From contig CM045733.1 of assembly GCA_024760905.1 (NCBI GenBank), positions 33,330,001 through 33,394,000 of the forward strand: a stretch of 64,000 nucleotides of DNA, read 5' to 3'. Positions 1 to 40,617 of this stretch are shown here, piece by piece. Numbering within the stretch: the first letter of the stretch is position 1; each line of letters begins with the position of its first letter. The notes below the pieces were generated by a model. The model was not told the origin of the DNA. It saw only the letters and a program-made list of their open reading frames with translations, and did no database searches. This DNA comes from Plotosus lineatus (lineage: Eukaryota; Chordata; Actinopteri; Siluriformes; Plotosidae). Position numbers and translations under genes: made by a program.

Positions 1-704
<704 letters not shown>

Positions 705-759
705 ATAGCAGTATTGTCTTCTAAAATCGTTTTCATTTTACAAGCTTTGATTGTTATGA

Positions 760-1115
760 GGGCAGCATGGTGGCGTAGTGGTTAGAATATCTGCCTCACA
801 GAAAGAAGGTCCTTGGTTCAATTCCCAGCTTGAACATTTTTGTGTGGAGTTTGGATGTTGTCCCCATGCCTGTGTGGCTTTCCTCTGGACACTCCAGTTT
901 CTTCCTACGGTCCATAAACATGCACAGGAGGATAATTCGCTGTTCCAAATCACCCCAAGGTGTGAATGTCAGTATGAATGGTTGTATGTGTGTTGGCCCT
1001 GCAACGGTCTGGTGAGCTGTCCAGGGTGTACCCCACCCTCACCAGGAGCCAGTTGAGATGGGCGCCAGGCTCCCCGTGACCCTAAGGATTAAGCTGTCGA
1101 GAAAATGTATGAACG
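760..1115 (+). mobile_element. tRNA-derived SINE, family B (HE1/DANA-like layout)
   Basis: The copy begins with a tRNA-like head: a box A-like tggcgtagtggtt near 771 and a box B-like ggttcaattcc at 815-825. A central segment reads 'tgtgtggagttt', 'ggacactccagttt' and 'caaatcacccc', the layout seen in fish tRNA-derived SINEs of the HE1 type. The 3' tail (gcaacggtctgg ... gaccctaaggattaag) is the same tail carried by most family A SINEs in this window. It sits just upstream of the first visible synapsin exon. Confidence 0.75.
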
Positions 1116-1292
1116 AATCTTTATTATGATGAGTTTTGTACATCAGATGTTTTGCATTTTGTGGAATGTTTTAATATTTCATGGTTTGATGTGTTTACTG
1201 AATTTGCTTTCCAGCCGCTTTGTGAAGTTCAATGCCCTTGTGTAAAGTAAAATACCTACAAATGGGCCTGTGCTATCTTCACTGCATGTTAG

Positions 1293-29766
<28,474 letters not shown>

Positions 29767-30900
29767 TACGCTCACTCTCTAGCATACACCAAGATCTGCA
29801 CTTTTGGAATGAAGGTTGTGTCGGTGACGATCAGTAGAGTTGAGGTGATAACCTCTGTGAATGATGTCCAGTAGGTCCAAGTCACTAATAATTGTTTTTA
29901 AGCCTTCATTGTCAAAAACATTAAGATTCGACTTTCTTTTTTAATCAATAATATCTATATTGATGTTTCCACCATGAAAACCACAAAAGCAAGTCTAACA
30001 TGTCTGGTATATTTACTTTCTCCTTTTTTTGTTGACCTTACTTCAGTAATTTGAGTGTTTACATCAGGCTTCTCCAATTCCAATCCTGGAGATTTAAAAT
30101 CACATTTGGGTGTTTTCGTGACACTAGTATTTATGATTTATTTCTGGATTCCAGGTTAGTAAGCAGGTTTAAACAGTGATCCAATGCAGGGAATTCAGCA
30201 GACAGCATTGGATTGTGAACCTTCAGGACTGGAATTATGGAGCACGGCTTTGCGACCTGATTTTTTATTTTTTTTTTATCTCAAATCCAGCACAGATTTC
30301 CTGTGCACTCAGAAACCCAGTTATAACATGTGATGTAACAAATATAAGAAAAATATCCACAACCATAAAACTTAAAATCTCAGCATCACTAATATTTATT
30401 AAGCAAATAAATTGTCCAAAATAATGAATTGTTTGACACATAAATCTGAAAAGTTATTTTGGTTTAAAAGAATTGTAAACACCTGGTTTAAATGCACACC
30501 TAGAGACAAGATTACCGTTTCAGCTTCCCTGAGCAATGCATGCTTTGTTATTTTTTGCTCGATGTTAAAACCGCAGAAAGTAAAAAGAGAAATTAATACA
30601 GAACTCAGACACTGTCTTTTAGTATAAACTTTTATGTTTTGCACATTAGTGAGTTAGTACAAAAATACTTAACATTTCCAAACATTAGCTTTTCAGCTCA
30701 AAATGAAATGTTGCAGATGGGAAAAAAGTGTGTGTAATTATAGAAAGCAGTTTATTAAGTAAGAGACCCCTTTCCGGATGCAAACAAAACCAACAAGTGG
30801 AATAGTCAACATCTCCATGAGAACTGAGGTCGGATTTACAAGATTTACAGAGAAGCCTTTCATTTCTTTGCATGTGACCAAACCCTTTGTACAGTACTAT
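29767..30900 (+). other. Probable synapsin 3' UTR, end not determined
   Basis: It directly follows the stop codon. I see no clear AATAAA in this stretch, so the polyadenylation site cannot be placed. Confidence 0.45.
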
Positions 30901-30903
30901 ATA

Positions 30904-30975
<72 letters not shown>
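30901..30975. repeat. (TA)n microsatellite
   Basis: About 36 TA units. Confidence 0.97.
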
Positions 30976-30980
<5 letters not shown>

Positions 30981-31122
30981 AAACATCAGAAGAAATACTG
31001 GGAAGGCCTGGTTATGATATCCATTGGGCTCAGAGTTATCAGCTCGTTTCTCGTAAACTGATATAGTTCTGTGTTTTAATAACACAAGAGACCAGGTACA
31101 ATGTGTGTAAAGCAACGAGCTA

Positions 31123-31126
<4 letters not shown>

Positions 31127-31160
<34 letters not shown>
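31127..31160. repeat. (TC)n microsatellite
   Basis: About 17 TC units. Confidence 0.97.
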
Positions 31161-31164
<4 letters not shown>

Positions 31165-31273
31165 CAGAGGAATGCAACATAAGAACACATGCAGCGGCTT
31201 TAAGGGGTTTGAGATTACTCTTTTGATTGTTTAATTGGTTAAAATAGATTTGAATGATATGCTTGACTATATA

Positions 31274-31724
31274 CAGGGATCCTTCACTTTCCGCGGTTAA
31301 TTGGGACCGAGATCCCCCGCGACCGCCGAATTCTGCGAAGTAGGATCAATCCCCCCCTGACTCATGTATATGTATACACTATAATATCAATAAATGCATA
31401 TTCAATGCATTCAATGCTACAAATACTTAATAACAATTAAACATTCAAAAATAATGCATAAATATGTAAATAAAATATAAATACACACATTACAGATGCA
31501 CACCTCACATCGAAATGTAAGTAGTTTTGATGGGGGGGGTTTTGGGTTGGAGTTTTTTTTTTTGTTTTTTTGGTTGTTTTTTTTTTTGCATAATTGGCCT
31601 TGTTTTTGCGGCATTTTTCTTAACTTTTCCCCCTATTCTTCCTTAATTTCCTTATTTTTTAATTAGATGAATATTTAAAAAAAATTCCACATGAATTGAA
31701 GCGCAAAGTCACAAGGGATCCCTG
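31274..31724. mobile_element. Non-autonomous TIR element, TA target
   Basis: The left end is cagggatccttcactttccg and the right end, inverted, is cagggatcccttgtgacttt. TA lies on both sides (31272-31273 and 31725-31726). A subterminal gcggttaattgggaccgaga is shared with the element at 59692-60214. No coding sequence. Confidence 0.8.
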
Positions 31725-31734
31725 TATGTGTTAT

Positions 31735-32728
<994 letters not shown>

Positions 32729-32945
32729 GTGGCATGGAGGTGCAATGATTAGCACCTCTGTCTCACCACAAGGTCTGGGTTTGATTCCCAGTAACACCAT
32801 GTTTTCATGTTCTTCCTATGTGTGGGTTTCCTCCGGGTAATTCAGTTTCCTTCTACAGCCCAAAAATATGCAGTGAACTAATTTGGATGTACCAAATCAC
32901 CCCGAGGTGTGAGTGTGAATGGTTGTGTGTGTTTTGGCACTTAGC
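32729..32945 (+). mobile_element. SINE family B, 3'-truncated
   Basis: Head gggtggcatggaggtgcaat, box B-like gggtttgattccc, then 'gtgtgggtttcctccgggta', 'caaatcaccccgaggtgtga' and a TG-rich stretch. The shared tail is missing. Confidence 0.75.
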
Positions 32946-33740
32946 GAATTAATCTTCTTTTGGTTCAATGTACTGTAGACGTTTGGTATTAAAGAAGGCA
33001 TGATGAAAAAATAAACATGTTGTTTGAGAGAGTTAAATACTTGGCTAATTTAATATTTTATTAACAACAGTGATCAACATTAAGGAGAAAAATGGCAGCA
33101 ACTCGGGAAATCCGCTGCAATTGCGGAAACCGACGGACTTGCCGAAGGTAGTAGCGGAAACTGGCAGAAATAGCAGAGGGAGTCCTAAAAGCCCCTACCT
33201 CGGATATAAAAGTAGGACGGGCTCCAAAGTACCCCCCACAACCTGAGGTACAATTCAATAAAAATAGGCTTAATAGCCATAGGAAGTTCATATATTTGCG
33301 ATTGCCTTGCTATGAATTTGACAGAAATATAAAGACATAAGTTTTTGTGCAATGAAAGTAAAGAATGAGTTACAAAACAACCAGTATGAAAGAAAAATAA
33401 AATGAATGCCATGTTCAGAGGGTACATGTGAACAAAAATCTTTGCAAAGGCGCCATTCAAATATTGTCGGATCAATGGAATGAACATCTCAATTAATATG
33501 ACTTAATATTAATGGGGCTTTTTTTTCATCCAACATTTGGGGCATGTCGTCAACACAGTGTAGCAAAAGTTCATTATCCATAATGCATTTGTTAGCAAAA
33601 TATTACACTGAAAACAACCTTTAAATATGACTGTATACAGTAAATAGTTTTGATAATTTCTTATTATTGGCTCCACCAGATTTGACAGATGACTAGTAAG
33701 TTAAAAGAAAATTAATCGTAATACGTATCCAATAATCAGT
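32946..33740. other. Intergenic sequence, nothing recognised
   Basis: 33060-33250 contains CG-containing phrases (gcggaaaccgacggac) unlike the AT-rich surroundings, but no family is recognised. Confidence 0.4.
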
Positions 33741-33744
33741 TTTT

Positions 33745-34070
33745 GTAACCGCTTAATCCTAATTAGAGTCGCAGGGATGCTGGCGCCCATCCCAGCCGAC
33801 TCCGAGCGAGGGCAGAGTACACCCTGGACAGCTCGCCAGGCCATCACAGGGCAGAAACACGTTGACGGCTATGCACCTACTCTTGTTGAAAGTCAGCAAT
33901 GGTTCTTTTACATGCCTCACAACATAGACAGTGAGAGATGGCCGGCCTTTGATAACCCAGTTAGCTGCACTTGGGGGGGACAGCAGTGACAACTCTTGAG
34001 ATTGGGGCTTGACCCTCTCAATCATGGGAACAGTAATCCAGCACCTTACCACTGGGCCACCACTGCCCCG
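33745..34070 (-). mobile_element. SINE family A, type 2 tail
   Basis: Full-length reverse-oriented copy: tail (gtaaccgcttaatcctaatt) at the left, body, and head (gtggcccagtggtaagg on the minus strand) at the right. No clear target-site duplication. Confidence 0.85.
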
Positions 34071-34132
34071 GGATAGAAGATTAGATTCTTATTCCCAGTT
34101 CCCATTTCCAAGGGAAGTTGAATGCAGCATAT

Positions 34133-34135
<3 letters not shown>

Positions 34136-34193
<58 letters not shown>

Positions 34194-34198
34194 CACCG
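34136..34198. repeat. (CA)n microsatellite
   Basis: About 25 CA units with one CG variant near the end. Confidence 0.95.
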
Positions 34199-35015
34199 TA
34201 TCATGGTTCTTGAAGTAACTTTCAGGTTTTAATAAACTACAACCCAGTATTTCCCAGTTTTAGGTAGAAGACAGAATTTTGAGGGGGAAAGAAGTAAAAA
34301 TTTTGTTCATGTTGTAAAGTAATTCTTGATAAGGCCTATTACTAGATTAGCTTGCTTCTGGTTGTTTTTGGCAGGTTGATTGTTATGTGAATGTTGTCGA
34401 GTTTGCAGGTGAGCTTAATCACACACACACACACATACACACACACCTACCTTTAGTAAATTGGGGCTTAAATGTTTCAAACCTTATTTTTATTATTAAA
34501 AAAAAGCACTACTGAATATTCATGGTGTCATATTGGTCTTTCTCAGTGTTTTGTTTCAATTCTGTATTGTACAAAAAGTATTTTATAACAATAATGACCA
34601 ATATTATGTTGCCTGTTAATATAAGTAGCTTGGTTTATTTGACTTGTGGACCAAATTGTGTGTTCATGTAAACAATAATAATCAAGAGGGGAAAAATCAA
34701 TTGTAGTGATGCTACTTGTTTAATCTTCTTTCCTTTTTTTTTTCCTTTTGAGAGAATGCCTCATATCAGTGTGATGTGTTGGTTTCCTCTATATAATTTA
34801 CATGCACCCTACGAAGTGCAATGTATTTGTCATGTTTGGTGATTTTAACTGTTATTTGTTCCATGTTTATATTTTAGGTATACACTGCTAGGTTTTTATT
34901 TCTTATCGATCTGGTAATGATGAAAGATGTGTACAGCACTTTATACAGAAGGTCACATGTCTGTACACGTCACTTTCCCAGTTAACCTGCAGAATAATGA
35001 CAATAGATCGAGAAC
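34199..35015. other. Intergenic sequence, nothing recognised
   Basis: Apart from a short interrupted (CA)n near 34421-34445, nothing is recognised. Confidence 0.5.
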
Positions 35016-35857
35016 TACAGACGCTCCCCGATTTACGTTTTTAATTGGTTTCGGACGGAGTTCAAAAGTTGAAAGTGAACGTAAGTTGTTACAGTGACGT
35101 ATGACGTATGGCGTGTGACCTTTGACGCTCATACTGTACTATACATCCATAAATACCATTTACTGTATCTCATAAAACACCCCTAAATCAATTATTATAA
35201 ACATAACATTGTAAAATAATATCAAATATATAAAATAATATCAACATCAATTTCAAATAAGTCACTTATTTATACCGAGGCACTTTACTTGAAGCTTAAA
35301 ACAGCCAATTAACACTTACAATATGTGAAGCGCTCCATACCGAAAGTAGTGTACTTGCGAAAGTAGTGTACTTGCTGTGGGTTATACAGACTTCCGGTCT
35401 TTCAAGTGCGCAAGGGTGCCGTTGAACTCGTTTAGAACACAGCCTGCACTGATGTGAATCCCGGCAAAGCGGAGAGTTCTTTCCTTTGTGTAAGTAAGTA
35501 TACTTTATTCAAGAGATGCATACAAAGAACAAGTACAAATCCTAATGAATATTAATAGAAAAATAAGTATACACTCTTAGGATTCTGCTAAAAGATAATA
35601 AATATCTGTAATTGTTCTGTAATTTGTGCATTCGGTTTTCATTCATATTACAACTTTGCTTAACTGAGTATGCATGGTAGATTGTGCAGATCTGAGCAGA
35701 TACTTAATTCATCTCCGTTTATGAGACTTGAACCCATGATAGTAGGCTTATACTTCTGACCAACCAGATTTGCTTAGGGTTACAAAAGTCCGCAAAACAG
35801 TGTAAACACAAAGATCACAGAGACGACGTCTTAACACAAGGGGAACATGCTATATAA

Positions 35858-35915
<58 letters not shown>

Positions 35916-36020
35916 ATTTTCTGAGTAGATCCTTCCGTAGGAGAGTGCTCAATACTTTTTGGTAGAGCAAATAACAAAAATAAAAGGACAGGACAAAGAC
36001 TTTCTATTGAAACTCCATTT

Positions 36021-36075
36021 ATCACTACAGATCTGTTTCGAGGGGTGGTGAAACCATCCTCTCTCTTCAGGTGAT
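36021..36075 (-). ncRNA. Hammerhead ribozyme motif, minus-strand copy
   Basis: This is the exact reverse complement of the plus-strand motif at 36107-36161, so it carries the same conserved core, stems and GTA cleavage triplet when read on the minus strand. The two motifs are arranged so that a transcript across the whole palindrome would form one long hairpin, competing with either ribozyme fold. Confidence 0.75.
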
Positions 36076-36106
36076 TATAGAAGAATCTCTATAATCAAAT
36101 TCTATA

Positions 36107-36161
36107 ATCACCTGAAGAGAGAGGATGGTTTCACCACCCCTCGAAACAGATCTGTAGTGAT
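36107..36161 (+). ncRNA. Hammerhead ribozyme motif, plus-strand copy
   Basis: Stem I is ATCAC (36107-36111) with GTGAT (36157-36161). Core box 1 is CTGAAGA (36112-36118), fitting CUGANGA. Stem II is formed by 36119-36142, with GAG, GG and TGGT pairing to ACCA, CC and CTC around a TTC loop, one mismatch and one bulged A. Core box 2 is GAAA (36143-36146). Stem III is the minimal ACA/TGT with loop GATC (36146-36155). The cleavage triplet GTA ends at 36156. Short stem III and an open stem I are features of type I hammerheads found in Penelope-like retroelements and retrozymes. Activity is untested. Confidence 0.78.
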
Positions 36162-36206
36162 AAATGGAGTTTCAATAGAAAGTCTTTGTCCTGTTCTTTT
36201 ATTTTT

Positions 36207-36260
<54 letters not shown>

Positions 36261-36417
36261 TGTCTGTAGTTTGTAAACAATGAATGCAGCGTCATTACGT
36301 CAGCGTACTACGTATGTACGTCTAAACTCAAAATTTGACTTTTTTTTTTTTTTTTTTTTTTAAATGTAAAATCGAAAAAACGTAAAACTGATGAACGTAA
36401 GTCGGGGAGCGTCTGTA

Positions 36418-37780
36418 ATCAAAGCAATTGAATGAGCTGTTCACGAGAACGTCAATGTTGTCTTATGTATTGTATTTTTTATTATCCGAACAGAGTAACT
36501 AATTTATAAAAACTCAGTGTATCATTATTTTATTATCTTGTATCTTGGTGTATTATAATACCTATTAACGTTTTATCATTATTTACTATAATTTATTCAG
36601 TTATCCCGTGTATCAACACTACAATTTTATTTGTTTATTTGAATGTCTTTGTTTCGTTATTTCTATCAATTATTTGATTCCATGTATATCAGCAGGAAGA
36701 CTTAAAAGTATGCCTTTATTTTCACAGTATTTCACCCTAGGCTTTAACATCCAATCCAAGCAGAAGTACAAATAGCTTATTAGCTATTAGCTTTAAAAAC
36801 TGAGGCATAGCTGTTGATCACATGACCAAGCCACTGGGCTACGTCATGGCTCCCAGCTCTGGACAAACAAACAGACCCATCGATTAAGAATTATGCAGCA
36901 AAAGCTACAACCAGGAGAACATCAGAAATGTGCAGTGTACAAAACAGTTGTAATATTCTTTTCCATTTTATAGGACATTAGGTTGCGATTCCTTCATTTT
37001 GGTCAAACTGATGTGGGTCTTATAACAAAACCACAACTATAGCAACATGAAATTTCCAGGAACGATGCAAAACCAGCCAATGGCAAAGTAAATAGCATCA
37101 CCGATATTATGGTGACTTCAGCACTCTTTCTCTGCAGTGAGCCTAAAATATACACACCAAATTACATGCAGGAAAAAAAAAATACACATTGAGAAGATGA
37201 AGACATTTATATGGTTGTCATATTCCAGTGAGTTATGCAGTGTAGTGGTTTTCTCTAAAGTAAATGTGGCATGATTAGGACTCCTGTTCTCTCTGGTGCC
37301 TCTGTAGTGAATGTTACTCATGTAGATCAGTGTTTCTGAATGCATTGTGTGTAGTGTGGATCATTCAACATGTGTTTTAATGTCACACGTGCCATTTTTG
37401 TTACAGTTTGTGTTCTATATTTTGTTTAATGGAAATGCTAATAAAGTGTTTAATAAAAATGGATGTTTGTGTTTTTTAGGAGTTTAAGTAAATACATGAG
37501 GTTGTACATGGTGTAATGGATACAGTACCAGGTTTGAGAGCACTCCCAATGCATGTTGGGCTGGATGGCTCGTCCAAGTTCCACCTGACAATACCAGTGG
37601 GAATGGATGTTTGTTGGCGAGAACAGGTTGTGTTCTTGTAACCCTTTAAATGAATTAATACACACTGCAGAGAAAACCAAGAAACTGGTCCAATTAAGAC
37701 TGCAAAGGGGTGAAACGTGTGTGATAAATTTCTAGAAATAGAAATCTTCATGCGATCATAAGCCGGGAATATTTTTATAC
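36418..37780. other. Intergenic sequence, nothing recognised
   Basis: AT-rich; I see no repeat family or gene. Confidence 0.5.
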
Positions 37781-37794
37781 ACTTCAACATTACT

Positions 37795-38054
37795 TTCGAA
37801 TTTTCGAACCCCCCCAGTGCAGCTAACTGGGTTATCAAAGGCCGGCCATGTCTCTCACTGTCTATGGTGTGAGGCATGTAAAAGAACCATTGCTGACTTT
37901 CGACAAGAGTAGGCTGCAAAGCCGTCAGCGTGTTTCCACCCTGCGATGGCCTGGCGAGCTGTCCAGGGTGTACTCTGCCCTCGCCCTGAGTTGGCTGGGA
38001 TGGGCACCGGCCTCCCCGCGACCCTAATTAGGATGAAGCGGTTACAGAAAATGA
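37795..38054 (+). mobile_element. SINE family A, headless, 14-bp TSD
   Basis: A 5'-truncated copy begins at the C-run before cagctaactggg, with about 13 filler bases (ttcgaattttcga) in front. Body and type 2 tail are intact. Flanking duplications acttcaacattact lie at 37781-37794 and 38055-38068. Confidence 0.92.
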
Positions 38055-38068
38055 ACTTCAACATTACT

Positions 38069-39971
38069 CATTTACTGATTCACTTAATTCCAGGGCACAG
38101 GGAGACTAGTGCCGATCAACTATATTCAGTAATTTGCCAAACCGGTTAATCCTACTAGGATTGCAGTGGTATCTGGGCTATACAGGAATAAACTGGAAAT
38201 TTACGGATAATTAAAAAAAAAAAAAACTGGGGTAGAATACAATGGACTGGACAGTGCTAAAATAAAATAAAGGCACCCAGATCCAAAATCATTCAAAATA
38301 GGCTGATGTGTTAAACATTTCATCAGGCAGACTGGGCAGGAAATAAGACAAATACATTTATAAATATTGATATTCAAGGAAATCAGTATTTAATATGACT
38401 TTACTGTAATTTTGATTATAGGAAGGTCTGTAAATATTTGGACCAAAATATGTTTGATATTGCCTCTGTTTACCACCATTGGTTTATAGTTGATGCATAA
38501 AGTATTGATTTGACTGAAGTGTCGATATTTGGCTTTGATTTGAGGCAGTTTATGTGAATAAGGCAGATGTTTTACCCAACAGTGTAAAAGGACAGCAGTG
38601 TTATCTACACCAATATCACCACCCAAGCCAACTGTAAATACTGCAGTTGGACAGCTGCCACATGATTACAATCACGCAGGTGTAATTATATAGTGTCACT
38701 TTACAAAATGTATACCAAAGTAATTGATTGATTGACGGATTGTCAGGATCATTGCCAGGCGGGGCCTGTTTCCTCGTTAATTCATGACAATTAGGGAGAT
38801 CAACGTTGGGGAATTGGTTCCAAGTGTTCCAAGACTCTGAAAGCTGTTCACTGGAACTCTAAATCTGGAGCCCTGAAGAGGTTTTTGATGGAACTGAATG
38901 AGGTCATCATTTGGCTGAAAAACAAAGCACACCTATAAACTATGACACATACACAGATTTGCATCAACTTTAACCACATATGACTGAAATCAATATGACT
39001 GGGCTAAATACCCCTATCCACAGCAAGCTGGAATGCACTGTGTGTTCCAACACCTCTCTTTTAAAACTATAATACATTCAGTGGGTGCAACTGTGGCCCT
39101 TCTGTGGGATCAGACCAGATATCCTCATCAGTTCACTGGTTCCTCTTCCTTGGACAACCTTTAGTATCTACCTACCACTGAATACCAGTAACACCAACAA
39201 GACAATGTTGGAGATCAGTAGACTTGTTGTTCTATTGTGTGGACTATTTCAGGTAGCTTGAGATGGACTAATATTTATAAATGAGTAATTTCATGTTTTG
39301 GTGCATAGCATGCAATGTCACCTCTTCACAGTTACAACGTCACTGGTTTGAACTTGACCTTATGTTAATATAAATGTGGGTTTCCTCAAGTCTGTTAAAA
39401 AAAAAAAACAAGTGAGTATTTGGATTTAATATGTTAACATGCCCTGAGATGTGCATTGTTCTTTCTCCCAAATGTCCAGTGTTCCGAGGATAGGCTTTGG
39501 AAACCAGTACCAGACATGTGAACTGTTTCACTGAAAATACTGGATGCACATGCTGATTGCAATGAAATTACCATATGTATGCATAGTAGTTTCACAATTG
39601 GATATCTATGAAGTCAGGGTTGTGTGGAATGTAAAAATGGCATAATGGTTGTTTCAAGACAAGGTACAGAATGTTTAGGTGTTGAAGGAAAAGGGGTGGG
39701 TTTGGAAATGGCTTTGCTGTTTGAGCGATTGGATGAAATCAGTAACACCAGGGGGCAGCACCTGCACAGCTAATAACCACAACACTGCAGTGCATGGGAA
39801 CTAAGCAACCACTGTATACTATACAGATATAGAACTTTCCTCAAGTGTTTCAGAAAAAAATCCTCAAGAATAAGTTGGGAAGCACACCCACCTCAAGACT
39901 TCTGAAATAGCAACAATAAAAAGCAAAAAGATGGAGTGAGACAATACAGCCTCTAGCTCAAGAGAAAGTGC

Positions 39972-40011
<40 letters not shown>

Positions 40012-40060
40012 GAGTGTCAATTTAAAGAATATTTTCCCCCCCAAATTCTATCATTTCATT
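38069..40060. other. Intergenic sequence, only simple repeats
   Basis: Simple repeats include an A-run near 38213-38227 and (ATT)n at about 39973-40010. I see no gene or transposon family. Confidence 0.5.
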
Positions 40061-40063
40061 CAT

Positions 40064-40607
40064 TCATTTTCAGAACTGCTTAATCTCAAATAGGGTCACT
40101 GGTGGTGGGAGGGACTCATGGCCATCTCAGCCTACTCTGGTGAGGACAGGGTAATCCCTGGACAGCTTGTTCCTTTCTTTTTCTTTTTTATTGTATATTA
40201 CTTTATACTATTTATGTATATGTTTATTTATTTACCTATATAATATATATGTATGTATGTGTGTGTTTGTATTTGTATCTATTTTTGCACCCCCTACTGA
40301 TGGTACCTCAAGAGCCTGAAACAGTGAATTTCTCCATTGTGAGATTAATAAAGCTGTATCTTATCTTATCTTATCTTATCTTGCCAGGCCATCACAGGGC
40401 AGAAACACACTGATGGCAATGCATCCTGCTCTTTTTCAAAAGTCATCAATGTTTTTTTTTTTTTGCACGCCCCTCACCAGACAGTGAGAAACATGGCCGG
40501 TCTGTGATAACCCAGGTAGCTACAGCAGTGACAATGTGGCAATGGTCAAGCTTGAACCCTCAGCCTTCGGATCAGTAAGCCAGCACCCTACCACCGAGAC
40601 ACCTCTC
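40064..40607 (-). mobile_element. SINE family A, split by an L2 3' end
   Basis: The reverse-oriented tail (cattttcagaactgcttaat) and the part up to 'ccctggacagctt' lie left of 40170. The rest resumes at 'gccaggccatcacagggcag' (40383) and runs to the head (caccgagacac). In intact copies these two words are adjacent (gacagctcgccaggcc). Confidence 0.88.
40170..40382 (+). mobile_element. L2-group LINE 3' end only, nested in a SINE
   Basis: The sequence tttttgcaccccctactgat, ggtacctcaagagcctg, gtgaatttctccattgtgag and agattaataaagctgtatct followed by (TTATC)n matches, on the opposite strand, the 3' UTR of the L2 element at 16.1 kb. It is a severely 5'-truncated insertion. Confidence 0.9.
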
Positions 40608-40617
40608 CCTCATACTC

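Larger units (their letters stand above)
35973..36209. repeat. 110-bp near-perfect inverted repeat, 17-nt loop
   Basis: The left arm 35973-36082 and right arm 36100-36209 are reverse complements with one mismatch (35987 against 36195). The 17-nt spacer (36083-36099) holds a second copy of tctataatca, which also starts the right arm at 36101. A (TA)n(GA)n tract lies about 60 bp to the left and a (TA)n tract directly to the right. Each arm contains a hammerhead consensus. Confidence 0.97.
35018..36415. mobile_element. TIR DNA transposon carrying a hammerhead palindrome
   Basis: The left end cagacgctccccgatttacg and inverted right end cagacgctccccgacttacg match at 19 of 20 bases. TA is present on both sides (35016-35017 and 36416-36417). 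No transposase is readable over 1.4 kb. The interior holds (TA)n, (GA)n, a 110-bp inverted repeat (35973-36209), another (TA)n and a T-run. The palindrome and its flanking TA tracts look like a later insertion, because they interrupt otherwise ordinary spacer. Confidence 0.82.

Noticed and set aside
35973..36209. microRNA precursor reading of the palindrome
   Set aside because: A 110-bp perfect stem is far longer than a pre-miRNA, and the hammerhead core explains the conserved words better. Small RNAs remain possible.
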